From Ligula intestinalis (lineage: Eukaryota; Platyhelminthes; Cestoda; Diphyllobothriidea; Diphyllobothriidae): 64,000 nt of DNA. The notes beneath the pieces are model-generated. The model had not been told where the DNA came from. It was given only the letters and a program-made list of their open reading frames with translations, and did no database searches. The stretch covers positions 33,725,007-33,789,006 of the forward strand of contig JAYGXS010000004.1 in assembly GCA_036362985.1 (NCBI GenBank), in the 5' to 3' direction. Of this stretch, positions 1 through 12,200 are shown one piece after another. The first letter of the stretch is position 1. Every line of letters begins with the position of its first letter. The translations under genes were made by a program, and so were the position numbers.

Positions 1-111
1 CCCCCTCCTCCTCCCTGCTGCAAAAAATGTTTCATTTTAAGCAACACAAATGTCTGTTAACTGTGCCAGTCCCCTCACCAGCACTACCCCTTCCCTCCTT
101 GCCACATTCAG

Positions 112-217
112 ATATCTGCTTCGCCGCCCGTTGTCTCAAACGTGAAAGACATTGCGAACATGTTGGCAACCATCTGTTCCAGCTGTCCTGACTTGGCTGT
201 AAAGCTTCTACAACTGG
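112..217 (+). CDS. TRIP12: TRIP12 exon (first in window), end of ARM-repeat region
   Basis: Acceptor AG at 110-111 after a C/T-rich tract; donor GT at 218-219. The product reads [19 protein letters not shown] and then [13 protein letters not shown], which aligns with the last ARM-type helices of TRIP12 (the 'MCSNCPTLAVQLMKQ' region in human). Codons start at the first base (phase 0) and one base is left over at the end. The call rests on spliced continuity with the next exon. Confidence 0.85.
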
Positions 218-3200
218 GTATGTTTTCTTCGTTTTTTCGAATATGTAGACGCGTTCTGCTTCTGTATGGCCACAACGATTGTATTAGTGATAGCAGTCTC
301 TCTTTTTCGAAATGTGCGCTTGTGTCTTTTATGCTACCAATTTTTTGGTCTGTCTTGTGCCTGCACCTTTATTCATATAACCTTCCAAGCGGAGAAGTAG
401 TCCTGTATTTTATGAAGTTAGAGGTAAGAGTAGTTCCAAGAATAATTGAAAAAGAACGCAGCCTAAAATGACACCTTTACAATTGGGCGAATTCGCGCCT
501 TGTTCCAACAAATCTTAAAGTCATTAATGGACTATAACAAAATCTATATATGTATTTTTTTGGGTGAATTATTTGTCTCTATGTAATCATTGAGGACGTT
601 AGTTTGGTAAGTAGCTCGTAATGATTCAATGTGCGAATTAAGTATGTTTTATGTTTCACAGTTACCACTATTTTAACGTCGTTTTCAATGATTGACTCCT
701 AGCACGTCATAAATTTACATAGAAGTACCCAGTTAAACGTCTCAATTCTCTAAACTACCTCGATGCTCGATCATTCCCGCGGATTTCAACCCAAAAAGTG
801 TCCATTCGACAAGTTCAGGTGTATTGATGGGTTTGGAAATAACACTCTTCCAAGAATACGATTTACTCTCTGAAAACGGTTTGCTATCTGCACAGACCCT
901 GCGCCAAGTCTGCTTTGGACAAGCGGTTTGTAGATCCGCAGTCTTGTAGACCCTGTCACATTAATCCCTGGTTTTGAGTCATTTTTTCTCAAGTCTCAGG
1001 CTACTGTTCGCGATCCTTAACTCGGCGTTAAATTTCGGGTCTTTCTGACCAGCGGATGATGGCAACTGAGACTCAAATGCTCCATCCAGTTCGCCTTTAC
1101 TGATTACGACACCATTGTGTGACTCCTTTTTAAAGTCTCACCTAGACCGGGTGGAAGTCAAGTTTCAATGTTTGCCCTCACGATAGCATTAAACAGGATA
1201 TGCTATACATGACTGTTGATGCCAGTCCATGCTTCCATGTTCTCCATGGGTTGTCAACTGTGTTTCAGTCACCTTCACTGAAACTATGTAGAGTACGAAA
1301 TGCGTATATTGAAGGCAATCTTATTTCCCGTTTCTTCAATAGGAATGGCCGAGACGGCCTACACGCTGCTCACTGAAAAGGAACCACCCGCTTGCAGTCT
1401 AGATTTTCCAATTGGCTCTGAGGCTGGAAGTCCGCTGACTCGTCCACAGTCTCCCTTCGATTCCCTTCTTTCCACCTCTACTCCGTCCAAATCCAACACA
1501 TCCTTCTCTCTGGAGGACAGGGGCCAAGAGAATGTCCTTACACTGATGAATCTGATAAGGTGAATTTGCTGGTCAAATGCAGCCACGGCTGATGTTAACT
1601 CTCGACAGCGTGCGCTAACCTGTTGTCGTTATTTTTTAGCGAGTTGATGCCTCCGCTGCCGGCGGTTTTTGCAGCACCCGCAGCTTTGAGTACACAAAAT
1701 CATCGGCACTCGGAACTCGTAAGTCCTTCTGACTACTTTCGTCCCCCTTTGATCGTTTTTTGTTTGTTTGCTTGGCCCAGTCCTGATTTTGTCCTTATAG
1801 TCAAAAAGTCCTGTTTCTGACATTTTTCCAGAAATCTTGCCTCCTCTCCCCCCTACCTCAAATCTGGTCAGCACGTGCTTGTTTGCTTTGTGGTAGAATA
1901 CTAACGATAAGACCAGATTTTTAATGGGAACATACCAGTCAATGTTGCGCACACACCGAGACGAAGTCAATTAGCCGAGATGTCCAGTTCTTGCCGACAG
2001 TCTCCTGTCCCGGCTGTACCGCTTCCATGCCCCTGAGTGGTGCAACTATTATGTGACACCCCGTGCGCAGGTTTTGCTAAGTGGCTGAGCATCTCAATGG
2101 AATTCGGCATACCGATGGCCCAAGTCCCCTTCTCACAGTAGACGGATCTTCTCCATTTACGGGAAGACTAGATTTGATAATCAAGCACTCAGTAAAGCTT
2201 TTAGTCTGCTCGGCCTTTTCTTGGATTATGGCTGGTTAAAGACGGTAAGTAAGTCAAATGTGGCCGATGAATCCTCCCAACCAGGTGATGCGAGATGCTC
2301 GTGTTTTTTTCAAAGTTAGTGCAAGCTAACCGTTGTTCTAATAACACATGCGACACGATTCGTTCATCACGCCTATGTATTTCGGGCCAGCTTTCCGATT
2401 TCAGTAAAGTCGGCTGGTCCCGTCCTCAAACTATAGCGGTTGACCCTTTGCCTGACAAACCTTGACCGAATAGTGTTGAGTTAACCTTCTTAGGGAGTCA
2501 GAGTCGAAAAAAGCAGCCTTTTTTTCAGTCGTTCACTATGGAGGCGGTTAAAAATGTGTTACGGTAAGACCATGAACGGTGGCACATGGAGAAGGTTAAG
2601 ACCTATGAAGATATTCCAAACGAGAGGCAGATTGATGTTTTATCTCCGAGGTTACGGCATAAGGAAAAAGTGGTAAGATGATTGTTCAGTCGCTACTACG
2701 CGACCTAGTACGAATATGTGGGGCTCAGATTGGGCCAGGATATCTGTAGATTAGGGCTCAATCATATTATTGACAATCTGTGCCGGTTTCCTCTCAATTT
2801 CAGCCTTCAAGGGCATGCGACAGCAATAACAATGCTCAGCACTCGAAAGACACTGGTCATCTGGATGTAAGAGCGAAGCTCTTCGAAACTGAGTGCCGCA
2901 GACTGGAGAAAATTCTGCACTCCTGTCGCGTTTCCACTTCAGCCAAGTCGGACGAGACCGCGGCTGACGCCGGCCAGGTGGACTTGGTGATGATTAGGGC
3001 CGTTCATCTCCTCCTACCCCTCCTATTTGAAGTCTATGCCGAACTAAACGGCATCGCTGCTCGGTTAAAGTGTCTTGAGGCTATTCACAGGTAGGTTCTT
3101 CGAAGTATCTTTGTCCATCTTTTCTTAACTTACTGTCTCAAAAATGGACCTTTCTTTCCTTTTGATATAAATTTCATGACAGTTTATAATGGTGCAAAAC

Positions 3201-6200
3201 ATTAATTGCTGCATTTGTGACTACTCAGTGTGCCGGTGGATAAGTTGTGCTCTTTAGGATGTCTGAGTTCCAGCTATCGCCACCTCTGCCTTAGAGATGA
3301 GAATGTTGGCCATGTAAATTGTTGAGTAAAGCGTGTGCAATGCAACGTAGGCGCCCTGACCTGCACACATTTGAGGTCATGCAGTCTGGGGCTTTGGATT
3401 GAAAATTCAACTGAACTCCCATAGTTTTTCTTTCAGATGCCGCATATGTGCCACAAGGTAGCCTACTACAGTATCGTTGCAGGCTGCTAGACCCATAGTG
3501 AGAGATTTGAAAAATCTAGTTGTAGACCGGTACAGGCAGTCCGGATTAATTATTCCATGCGTAGTCAGACTGTTTAACTTTGTCGGCCGCTGCGCTCGCA
3601 TCCACCTCCTGTCGTGTTTGCATTCTGCCTCCACCAGGGTCAGGCGGACAACGGAAGAGACAGTGAGGGCTGCTGCGGAAGTCTACCGCACTGTAAGCCA
3701 ATTCATACGAAAGTCACCGGTGCTGTGTCTGATCCGTGGATAATTGTTGTTGTTAGTGGCCGTTGAACTGGCATTTTCCGTCAATCCTGTACAGAAAAAA
3801 ACCAAATTTAGCGCTGAAAACGACCCTTCCACCTGACTACTATGTAACACTACCATTCTGTCTTGGCTCGCCCTTATTGGAAATCGTTGTAACCGTCAAT
3901 TCTGCAATCGCCCATGATGTACACTCAGTGCCCTCTTGTTTGCCTTGGCTCCCACATCAAACTTACACATGGGTCTGGTTAGACGTCTAGCAGTCCGTTG
4001 CAACGTGACCGCAGGATTGGTGTCCTGGCCGGTTATTGTCATGCAGGCTTACCCATTGCTGTCGTACTTTCAGTCACTCGATACGCTCCTTCGGTCATTT
4101 GCACATACACGCCAGCGTTCCATTAGCCATCACCCATTATTCAAGTGCGCTCCGTCCCCGCACATTCCTTCCTCACACTTGGACTTTTTTCGTCATCTAC
4201 GCACATATTAGAGTTGTCCGCCTCTCGCTCATCAAACCTACGGTGATATTAGCCAACGCCACTGACGACGGGCGAACCGTTCCTGTGTGCGTGTGTGTGC
4301 CTAGCATGCGATTGACATGCGTTACGCCAATCACTGCATCCAGTTTTGTCATCAGTCTGCTGAAATGCTCGGATAGCCTACAAGATAGCGGAGAGCGAAT
4401 GAAAACGATGCGGAGAAATGCATACTGATGGTAAATCCGCGCATTTTCCACTGCCAATAAAGCCAACGCGCATGGCTCTGTCACAAAGCGCTAGTAGTCG
4501 TGACTAGCAGGTTACCAGCTGACGGAATAATTTTGTCGCCCCTGTTTGGAAGAGGACCGAGTTGTAATTGACTTTTCCTAGCTTGACCTTTATGGCACTG
4601 TCATTTTTGTGGTATCCGGGGCTCCCACCCGAATACAACCGTTACACGCGGAGCTAAGGACAAAATAGTTTGTGGTACGCTTTGATACGTTGTTTGGCCT
4701 TTTCACTTTATGAAACTATATCCACCTCCAGTGTTTTGAACGCCTTATTTTGGAACACTCGCTGTGGAGAGTTAGACGGGTTTTAGATGCACTTTAAGTC
4801 CCCATAACCACAAAGAGATTCGCGCGTAAGTCACTGTCGGGCTACACTGTGGTGTGCTGGTGGATGTCATCGCCGGTTTGTTTTTAAGAAGACTTACGAA
4901 TTATGTACTTGCCTAATGCAGAAGCCAAGTGTGAGAAGGCTTGCAGTAGACTACACACCTACAAGATGGGCTGCCATATTATCTAGTCCCTTTAGTGGCT
5001 GCGTTATTATTTGTTATGTGGGCTTCAAGGATGTGTTCTGAATGCCGATAATTTTTGGGATCATCCTCATGGCACCATGACTGCAGATCGTGTGAATGGG
5101 TCATTCTTATCTTCTCACTGTTTATTCAACGGCAAAATGGTAGTTGACTCTACATTTCGTTTATCTTCCGCAGGATGGTGTTCTATGCAACTCCTCTGCT
5201 ACTCTCAAAGACAGTTTCCCCCCGATCTGTCAGTGGTCTCATTGCGGGCATGCTCTCCAGCCGTGAGTGTACCATAATTGTTGCCGGTCTCCTGCTGGCC
5301 TGTGTCTTCATCGAGCGCCTCCCGCAGGTCTTCGCCCTATACTTCCGCAAGGAGGGCGTCCTCTTTCACCTTAGTTGTATTTCTGAGGTGTACGCCCGGG
5401 AGCCGGCGATCTGTGCCTCCATCGAGCCTCATCTCCATCCCGATCCCGTCGTGCCGATGGGATCAAATGCAGCGTCGGTCGCCAGGGCCTCCGTCAAGTC
5501 GGACAAACGGCGGCATTATGTGGAACAGACGTCGATTGATGAGCGCGCCGTCCAGGTAATTAAACTGTATATTTCTTTTTTTCCTGTCCAGACGTCCTTT
5601 GACCCATGTCGTGGATTTTGAAATGCGTGTATCGTGATGAGTAGGGATGCACGCTCTCGCAGAACTGTGCTGCATTTCGTGTTAACCAGATTGTTTGGGG
5701 CACACGCAGACGGACTGTTCAGCTCTGTCAGCCATGACACTCACGTCCTCTTTTTGTCATCTTGCCGCTGTATTGCCATCGAAGATAGGTTGGTGAGGTA
5801 AGATAGTGCGCAGGAGATGCACTGTAAGTCACGCAATGCCGCACCCGCTCCGTGGAACACCTCCCAGAAGTCATCAGTCCCTCCGGTCGAACTGTTCTGA
5901 TCGTACTGAACAGGTTGTTCTAGACTACGAAAGTTTGACCGTCGATTACGATTATGTTCATCCTGTGCTTCACGGCATGGGAGTGCAAGATTGGTGACTG
6001 ACGCATGTATTTTTTTTAACTGGACTTGACTTGCATCTACCGCACTCTTTTCCCTCCCTCGCCTGTGCCCGGTGTCAAGACAGAGACAAGAAGACCGGAG
6101 GCGTAATCGGACGCAGGCGGCCGGAGCCACTATGCCCGACTCCGCAAAGTGCCTGAGCCCGCACCTAGGTGTGTCACCAACGTCTCCCCCTGTGTTCATC

Positions 6201-9200
6201 ATTACTTACAGGAGTGCAACCTTAATAACGCCTGCCAGGGGAGTAACCCGTTCCGTGATCGGTGAGCGCGCCCCCTTACCATTTGTGTGAAAGACCTACC
6301 AGATAGCTGAACCGCAGTACCGATTCACCGGTCCCGTAAGGAATTTTGCGTATGGCTGGTACTGGACGAAGCACGAAAAAATACCAAGCGCTTCTGATTG
6401 CTTCGCCTCTCTGATGCTGGCTTCTTGTATCGGTTTGGACGAATCAAACTCGAGCGCTAGTCGTTAATCGCAAAAGAACGCCGGACTCCCGTCTCCACCG
6501 TCTGTTTGCACAAATTCCCCTCGATTGGGTCTGTTTTGCGCACAACTGTCTTTACATAGGATGTAAATACTTTCGCCGCCTTAGATTAGAGTCTTCGTCA
6601 CGTTTTTTAAGAGCGTCGGTGTGTCAAGTGATTTGATTCCTAGTTTGAGCAGTCATCAGTGGACGAGAGAGGCTAATGAGTTTGTAGCCAACACTGGGGT
6701 TCCATGTTTATGGTCAATTCGCGCCTTATTCAATATATACTCGGTCTGGCACACTATCAGTTGTGACTTGAGAAATCACACCTGCCCTAGAATCTCAATC
6801 CCTGATGGGACCGTAAGCTCGGCACAACGGTTCCTTAATGTGACCGTTATGACCTCGTCACCTTCTGAATTTAATCAGGCTCGTGAATTAGGGACCTTTT
6901 CACGTGTGGCATGCGTGGAAGGGCTGTTTACCTTCGCAAACTACATTGCGCATGCCAACCCTCTGGCGTATCGATTGTGTGTTGCCATCAGCGCAACAAT
7001 TCTTGACTTATGTTTGCTTATTTTCTGCCCTTTTTCCCTCATCAAAGTATTTGTTAACTGTAACACGCATCGACAGATTTTAAAATAATCCAGCGTATCC
7101 TCGAATTTGCATCTTGCGGCCATGCATTTTGCTCCCACTGAATGATTTTCTTTTAAAACTTTAGGTGCATTCGGGGAGATTTGTCGCTTCCGGGAACTCC
7201 GTGTCTCTAAAACACGCCAACAATGCCGTTGTTGATTCCTCAGCGTCCTTGGGTTGCAGCCTCATCTATTCCACTGACGCCTGTGTTCAACAGAGTGACA
7301 CTACATTAGGCATGACGCAGTCAGGTTTGTTCATATTTCTTGGGTTGGGATCTCCTCTTCTGCATCACCCTCTAGCCAACACTTTTGTCCTCTTTTTACA
7401 CACATATAAAATCATCTTCATTGTACAATTCGCATGCTGCTTTCCTCCATGTTTTCTGCTGATGCTCGACTGGAACTGACGAGCTAATTAAAGCGAAGAT
7501 AAGAAGACGATACAATTAGGGGAGTATTATGTTTAATATCCCGACGTTTTAAAAGCCAATAAACTCCCGTCGTTGGAGGTGAGTTCTGTACGGCGCCTCA
7601 AAGTATTTATGGGTATCGAATGTGTTGGCGTTCTGTGGAATCTACGGCTGTTCGTGCAGTACGCACTGCAAGGGGGTTAGCAGCCGTCCTGCTGGTCAGC
7701 GCTTTTCCCCTTCGCCTCGTCGGGGAGCGGTGCCAGGATGACAACGGCCGTTGATCGCGTTTGTCGCCCCAGACCCGCATCTCTCGTTGTCGTCTCCGTT
7801 TGCATCTGTCCATGCGCACCTTATAAGTGGTTGCTGAGTCGTTGCCGGCGTCTGCATTTGTATCGGAATGGCGACCCCCGTCATTGCTGTTCATGTGCGT
7901 CTGCGCTCAACCAATCTTAATGGTTTTCATTTCCTATGGTCCCCCCCGCTGCGTTGGTGTCTGGTATACGTTGACGCTCAGTATGGGCTTGCTTTCAATA
8001 TATACCTAAAGGAAAAAATTGATCTCGAGAGGCATTCTTATTTTAATATATTCAAAAAGTTACTCTATAGGAAAATAATAGGGGGAGGGGGGTGCTGTAC
8101 ACACATCCCCTCCCTGTTGATAAATCGCTTAGAGAATTTATCCACCGTCCACGTGGTGTGTTCGTTCAAAGATTAATACAAGGATGCTAATAGCTGGACT
8201 GTGTGGTCTGTTTAAGGTTCTCTTCACCTCGAAAGTCGACTGGTCGCTTGTCACTGGGTGTACTTTTTTGAAGCGTAGAATACCCACCAGGTGTTACTTT
8301 TTTAACTATCGCAAAAAAATACATTCTTGTACGGGGGATTTGTTCCGCTCCGACCCCAACTGTTGATCAGCCCTCACCAAGGTGTCCTTAGCGTAAGGCT
8401 CACACACAGTTTTGACTGCGTGAGCGTATCCGGCGCGTTTTTCTAGCCTGAATGAATTTGTGTGAGGCCGTTTTGTAGCACACGCAGTTCGGGCATGGCA
8501 CTAATTTGAGCCCGAGCTCGAAATTACATGAGAACAGGACGGATGTAAGAGAATACTCCGCTTGATGCTGCTCAAACCTCCATCATGAGAGAAGCGATAC
8601 GATTTATTTTGAAAACATTATTTCAAAATTTTTAAAAAACAGGTCCTCCATTTATCGTGGATAAAATTAGGCGCAAATGCCACGTAACGGCGGGAGATTG
8701 CAAAAGTGCATCATGGACGAACACTGTAATTGCCGCCATCATGCCGAATCGTCCTTCGTTGAGTCGTGCGAATGGAGAGCTACGTAAAATATCGACTGAG
8801 TTTCCAAGGCCCGCACCATAAACGACTTCACATTCAAATCACTACCTACCTTTTGGTGTAATGCATTTGACGAGTTAGGCAGCGTTGCTTTCCAAAACAC
8901 TTAAGTTTACTTAAGTAGCATAGTTTGTTTGATACCAAATTCATAAGTAGAAGTGTGTTTGAAGTCTGTTTATGCGCTTTTGTCCGGTCATGGCGGGTCA
9001 ACCACGAACTTTCACATCTTTTTGGTGCAAAGCCGTGTAGTTTCCTGGCACAATCACTTGGTGGTTGGCCAGACTGTCTTTTGGTAGCCGCATCTCTTAC
9101 AGCTGCCTTGTGTGTGCGTGTGTGGTTATGATTTCTCTTGACGGCGATGAAAACGTGCCCAGTTTTGGCAGCACCGGCTATCGCCCTACTTTCGTAATCT

Positions 9201-12200
9201 TAACCCCTGACTGTGTCAGCGTGCTGCAACAAGTTTTCACGGCCTGTGTGTGCCGGACGTTTGCAGTGTCACTTGTACTGTAGTGAACGTTTGTGCCAGA
9301 TTTGGCATCTGCAGTATCTTCGAAAGTTTCCTGTTTACTGTTGTCGCGCTGGTGGGCTGTCAGATTGGCGACCGACATGCGCGTTTGGACCCTATGATTG
9401 TCCGGCCAACTGCTTATAAAATCAGTGCATCCCAGCGCTAGCAAAACATTCGTTTTTACCCCATACGTACTCTTACTCGTAGCGGCTTTTACAACCGATT
9501 TTTACAAACTCGGAGTAAATCCTTCATGTAAATTTTTGATCTGATATACATCAGGTACTACCGAATAACCGCGTACTATTCACGCACTATCAACCACGCA
9601 CTCAGCAATATAAAACTATGTGATTATTTAGCATACTAAGAGAGTCTTAGCTGAACAGCCCAACCTGTTTTTTAGAGCAGAACAAGGAATCAGAAAACAG
9701 CATGTGAGGGAGGGTGGAGGCTCACATGAGCCGAACTCCTTACAGCTGCGTTATACAGCGGCAAAGGATCGGCAAAACACGTGTGCATGTGTTTTTAGCT
9801 AGTACGTGTGCTGTTGTCTTTTGAAAGAAGCGAAAATACCTATTGTAGGGAGTCTTTGAGAAGGAGACGTGATCGTCGGAACAATTATTTTATTTGCCTG
9901 CGCTTTCGAATTTTACTCAAACACATCTTAGTGGACAGTTACAGGTAAGTAATAATGTTCTGACATTATCTAAGTCATTAGCAGGTCTCGCATTCAGCGT
10001 CGGGGGTCTGGGTGGCTTACTCGTTCTTACCCGAGTCGTTGATTGCCCCAATTTCCTCGCTGGTGTGGTTTAGCGATACCCCTCTTCTTGACTTCGATCC
10101 TATGTGTAAATGACGCATATTAAATGATGCTACTACTTAATATAGCATTCCTTTGATATTAGCTGTATAGATGTAACTACAAAGGAGGATATTGGAACAA
10201 AAGCATTTTGATTAGTCGTTTTTATCGATAGGAAGCATATCATTTTGCTTATTTTAATTTTCTTTGCAGATATTGTTCTAACTTCGAATCGGCTGCAGAG
10301 CGATTTGGGCGGAGCCGTTTCCTGTCCCCAAAACGCCCTTCCCGACTCACCCAGCGCTGTGAATCAGCCTGGGTCTTCAGCGCTCTCTTTCTCCATTCCA
10401 TCGACCACGGTCAAGGTCTCAAAAGGCCGGATATTGAACAGGTGTGTAGTAATTATTATGCCTTATCCCCATATTCACATATTTTTGGTTAATTTACCCT
10501 GCTGAATATTGCCAAGGAATTGTGGATTCGCTTAATTAATAGAGCGAAAAGATTTGGTCGTATGTTTCAATCTACCTTTTCGTATGCCTTTTCAGTTTGT
10601 CATGGGTAATCGTTTTACAAAATTATCCATACATCTGGGTGATTATTTCTGAACTCCATGACAGCAAAGCACATTAAAACAGAAAAGCGTGTTTGAAAAA
10701 CAGGGAAGGATGCTTTATTTTGAAAGTCTCATTCAAAATGTTCAGGAAGAAGTCATCCATTTACCATGAATGTAATTGGACGCGTAAATCATATAACACC
10801 AGGTCACAAACGATGCACAAGAACCCAAAACTGCAATTGCCAACAGCGCCGGTGAACCGGTCGCAAACTTTACTTCCGATTTTCTTCCTGAAAACCCGTG
10901 CTAGCGTAATGTGCGGATGACCTCATTGTAGTACGAATAAATAGAGGTTAACATTGGTTTATAATGTGTGAAATGATCTAACCGGACAAAGCAAAACAAA
11001 TGGCGGCTGAATTCCGGAAGCTCACTTTTGACTTCCAAAAGATACAACGTCTGTTTTTAGCCTTCTCCTTGCAAGATAATTACTCCCAAAAGTGTTTGGA
11101 CATTCTCTTCTTCCCTTGTGAATTGGATGTCGGGGGAGATGCCGTTAAACAGGTTTTGGAACTCGGCTGGTCTGCTTTGTTCGATTGTAACGAAGGTGTC
11201 CTCCAAGTATCAGCACCAGAACACAGGTTCGAATTAGTTGAGAGCGACTATTTCCAGCTCCTGTAAGACCAGTTCTGTGATTAGACTGGGTACTGAGGAG
11301 CTCATCGGAATTCCTTTTATGTGAGACGAAAACTCGATCGCTGGGACAATACGTTTATTCGCCTGACGTTTCGACATCCGTCGCGGATTCATCATCAGAG
11401 ACATGAGTAGGAAACAGTATGGTCCATCGTCTTTTGTGAGATTGGCTTGAAGGGCCTCCTGAACGTCGCCGACTGCTGCGTAGTTGTCTATTGAACGGCT
11501 TTGCAAAACTTCTGCCATTCTCGCTGGATGTTCAGTGCCTTTCTGGTAGCTTGGAGTCCTCATTATACACTATTATTTAGCTCGTAGAATAGAAGTGGTC
11601 GTCTCTAGTCGACTTTGGGCTATTACACTTTTTGATCTTCCAGGCCTGAGCGAGAGCCTATTCAAGTCTCTGTTGCCCAGCCATAGGGTGAGATCTAATA
11701 ATCACTCGTAGGCATCACTTAAGGTTGAGTCAGCCAAGCTGGAGTGTTTTTCTCCAGCTCTATTCTCCAACTACGCCAGTCCTCCACACTGCCCCCATCT
11801 GTTGTGTCACTGCCTCCCGTCTGCTTTTTCTCTCACCCCACTTATTCGGGAGGAGTCAGCACTTCTAGCCAATGAAACGTAAAGTTTAGGCCTCTCTAAC
11901 TCCCGCCCCAGCAGATTTCGCGGAACCGGTTGTCGCGCAGATTGGCAGCGACCAAGGCTTTCTGATTTCCGTTGAGGTTTGGGGTTTTATGATTTTTTTC
12001 ACGGAGACGTTAGCTAAATAAGAGCGCTCGTGTAGGCCTTACTCAGTCCGTCACATCGGAGCTTATGGAATGCCCCGGCGCACTTAAATTACGTAGACTC
12101 GTGTTTATGTCCACTTTTTATGCACATTTCTGTGGCTTCCTGTCTGGTGTCCACATCCCGCCCGCGGAAGTTTGAAGTGGGTTAACAAACATTATAAATT

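Noticed and set aside
3477..3743. Open frame considered as an extra TRIP12 exon
   Set aside because: The exon pair 3090/5174 joins in the correct phase and restores the conserved AIHRMVFYA junction; this frame would interrupt it.
5741..6202. 153-codon - strand frame in a TRIP12 intron
   Set aside because: No domain or repeat similarity seen; partly overlaps the Arg-rich optional exon on the other strand.
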